From NCBI GenBank assembly GCA_003131315.1, contig PKUV01000021.1, positions 749-40,719 on the forward strand: 39,971 nt of DNA, in the 5' to 3' direction. The notes under the pieces are model-generated. The model searched no databases, was not told where the DNA came from, and saw nothing but the letters and a program-made list of their open reading frames with translations. This document shows, piece by piece, positions 39,946-39,971 of the stretch. The first letter of the stretch is position 1. Each line of letters begins with the position of its first letter. The translations under genes were made by a program, and so were the position numbers. The stretch comes from Acidobacteriaceae bacterium. GTDB lineage: Bacteria > Acidobacteriota > Terriglobia > Terriglobales > Acidobacteriaceae.

Positions 39946-39971
39946 AGCTCCAGCCGCGAAGCGGCGAATCG

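Noticed and set aside
1-39971. CRISPR arrays, tRNA or rRNA genes, insertion sequences, riboswitches
   Set aside because: I looked for regularly spaced direct repeats, cloverleaf-type sequences, transposase motifs and known aptamer cores and saw none; the repeats present are palindromic and dispersed, not arrayed with spacers.

Overview
The window is a GC-rich, gene-dense bacterial chromosome segment. Its gene content and its palindromic repeats best fit an Acidobacteriota of the Terriglobia (Korobacter/Sulfotelmatobacter-like) group. The pointers are: TPR proteins typical of the phylum, a DPP-IV-like secreted peptidase, a receiver-PATAN regulator, and short palindromic elements lying between and inside genes. 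The taxon is inferred; there is no rRNA or tRNA gene here. I see no CRISPR array, insertion sequence or prophage.

Layout. (1) 61-6436, minus strand: a two-component pair (OmpR-type regulator plus a kinase-like protein with a poor ATPase half), then xseA followed by the c-di-AMP/cell-wall operon cdaA-cdaR-glmM, and a DUF2905 membrane protein. (2) 6437-7172: a lower-GC patch with a small unknown protein. (3) 7173-11864: a GNAT acetyltransferase, a secreted TPR protein, a YegS/LCB5 lipid kinase and a YdjM-type membrane hydrolase. (4) 11923-14974, minus: a two-gene porin-cytochrome module made of a periplasmic decaheme cytochrome c (MtrA/DmsE type) and an outer-membrane barrel (MtrB/PioB type) that itself carries one CxxCH haem motif. 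(5) 15235-16949: three small membrane proteins. (6) 17090-20398, minus: molybdenum cofactor genes moaC, mogA and moeA, with a receiver-PATAN response regulator between moaC and mogA. (7) 20611-25418, minus: a PilT-like ATPase, a TPR lipoprotein-like secreted protein, queC and an orphan MacB-type permease. (8) 25611-30883: envelope-glycan genes, namely two polytopic GT-C-like proteins on plus converging with a UDP-galactopyranose-mutase-like flavoprotein and a GT2 on minus. (9) 31089-36611, plus: leuC, leuD, a DPP-IV-like S9 peptidase and an MBL-fold hydrolase. (10) 36712-39945: dusB, rpmE, HU and a DnaC-like ATPase.

The most unusual layer is the repeat system. At least eight copies of a related two-hairpin palindrome lie in the window. 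One copy is read in frame inside dusB, another dusB copy lies in its N-terminal extension, and an unrelated 76-bp palindrome is read in frame inside moeA. A symmetric copy between the convergent MBL and dusB genes supplies the TAG stop codon of both. A separate 41-bp hairpin occurs twice, each time just after a stop codon and upstream of a co-directional gene. The other notable item is the decaheme/barrel module with a haem motif in the barrel, which suggests trans-outer-membrane electron transfer. Long overlapping antisense reading frames were treated as shadows of the real genes.
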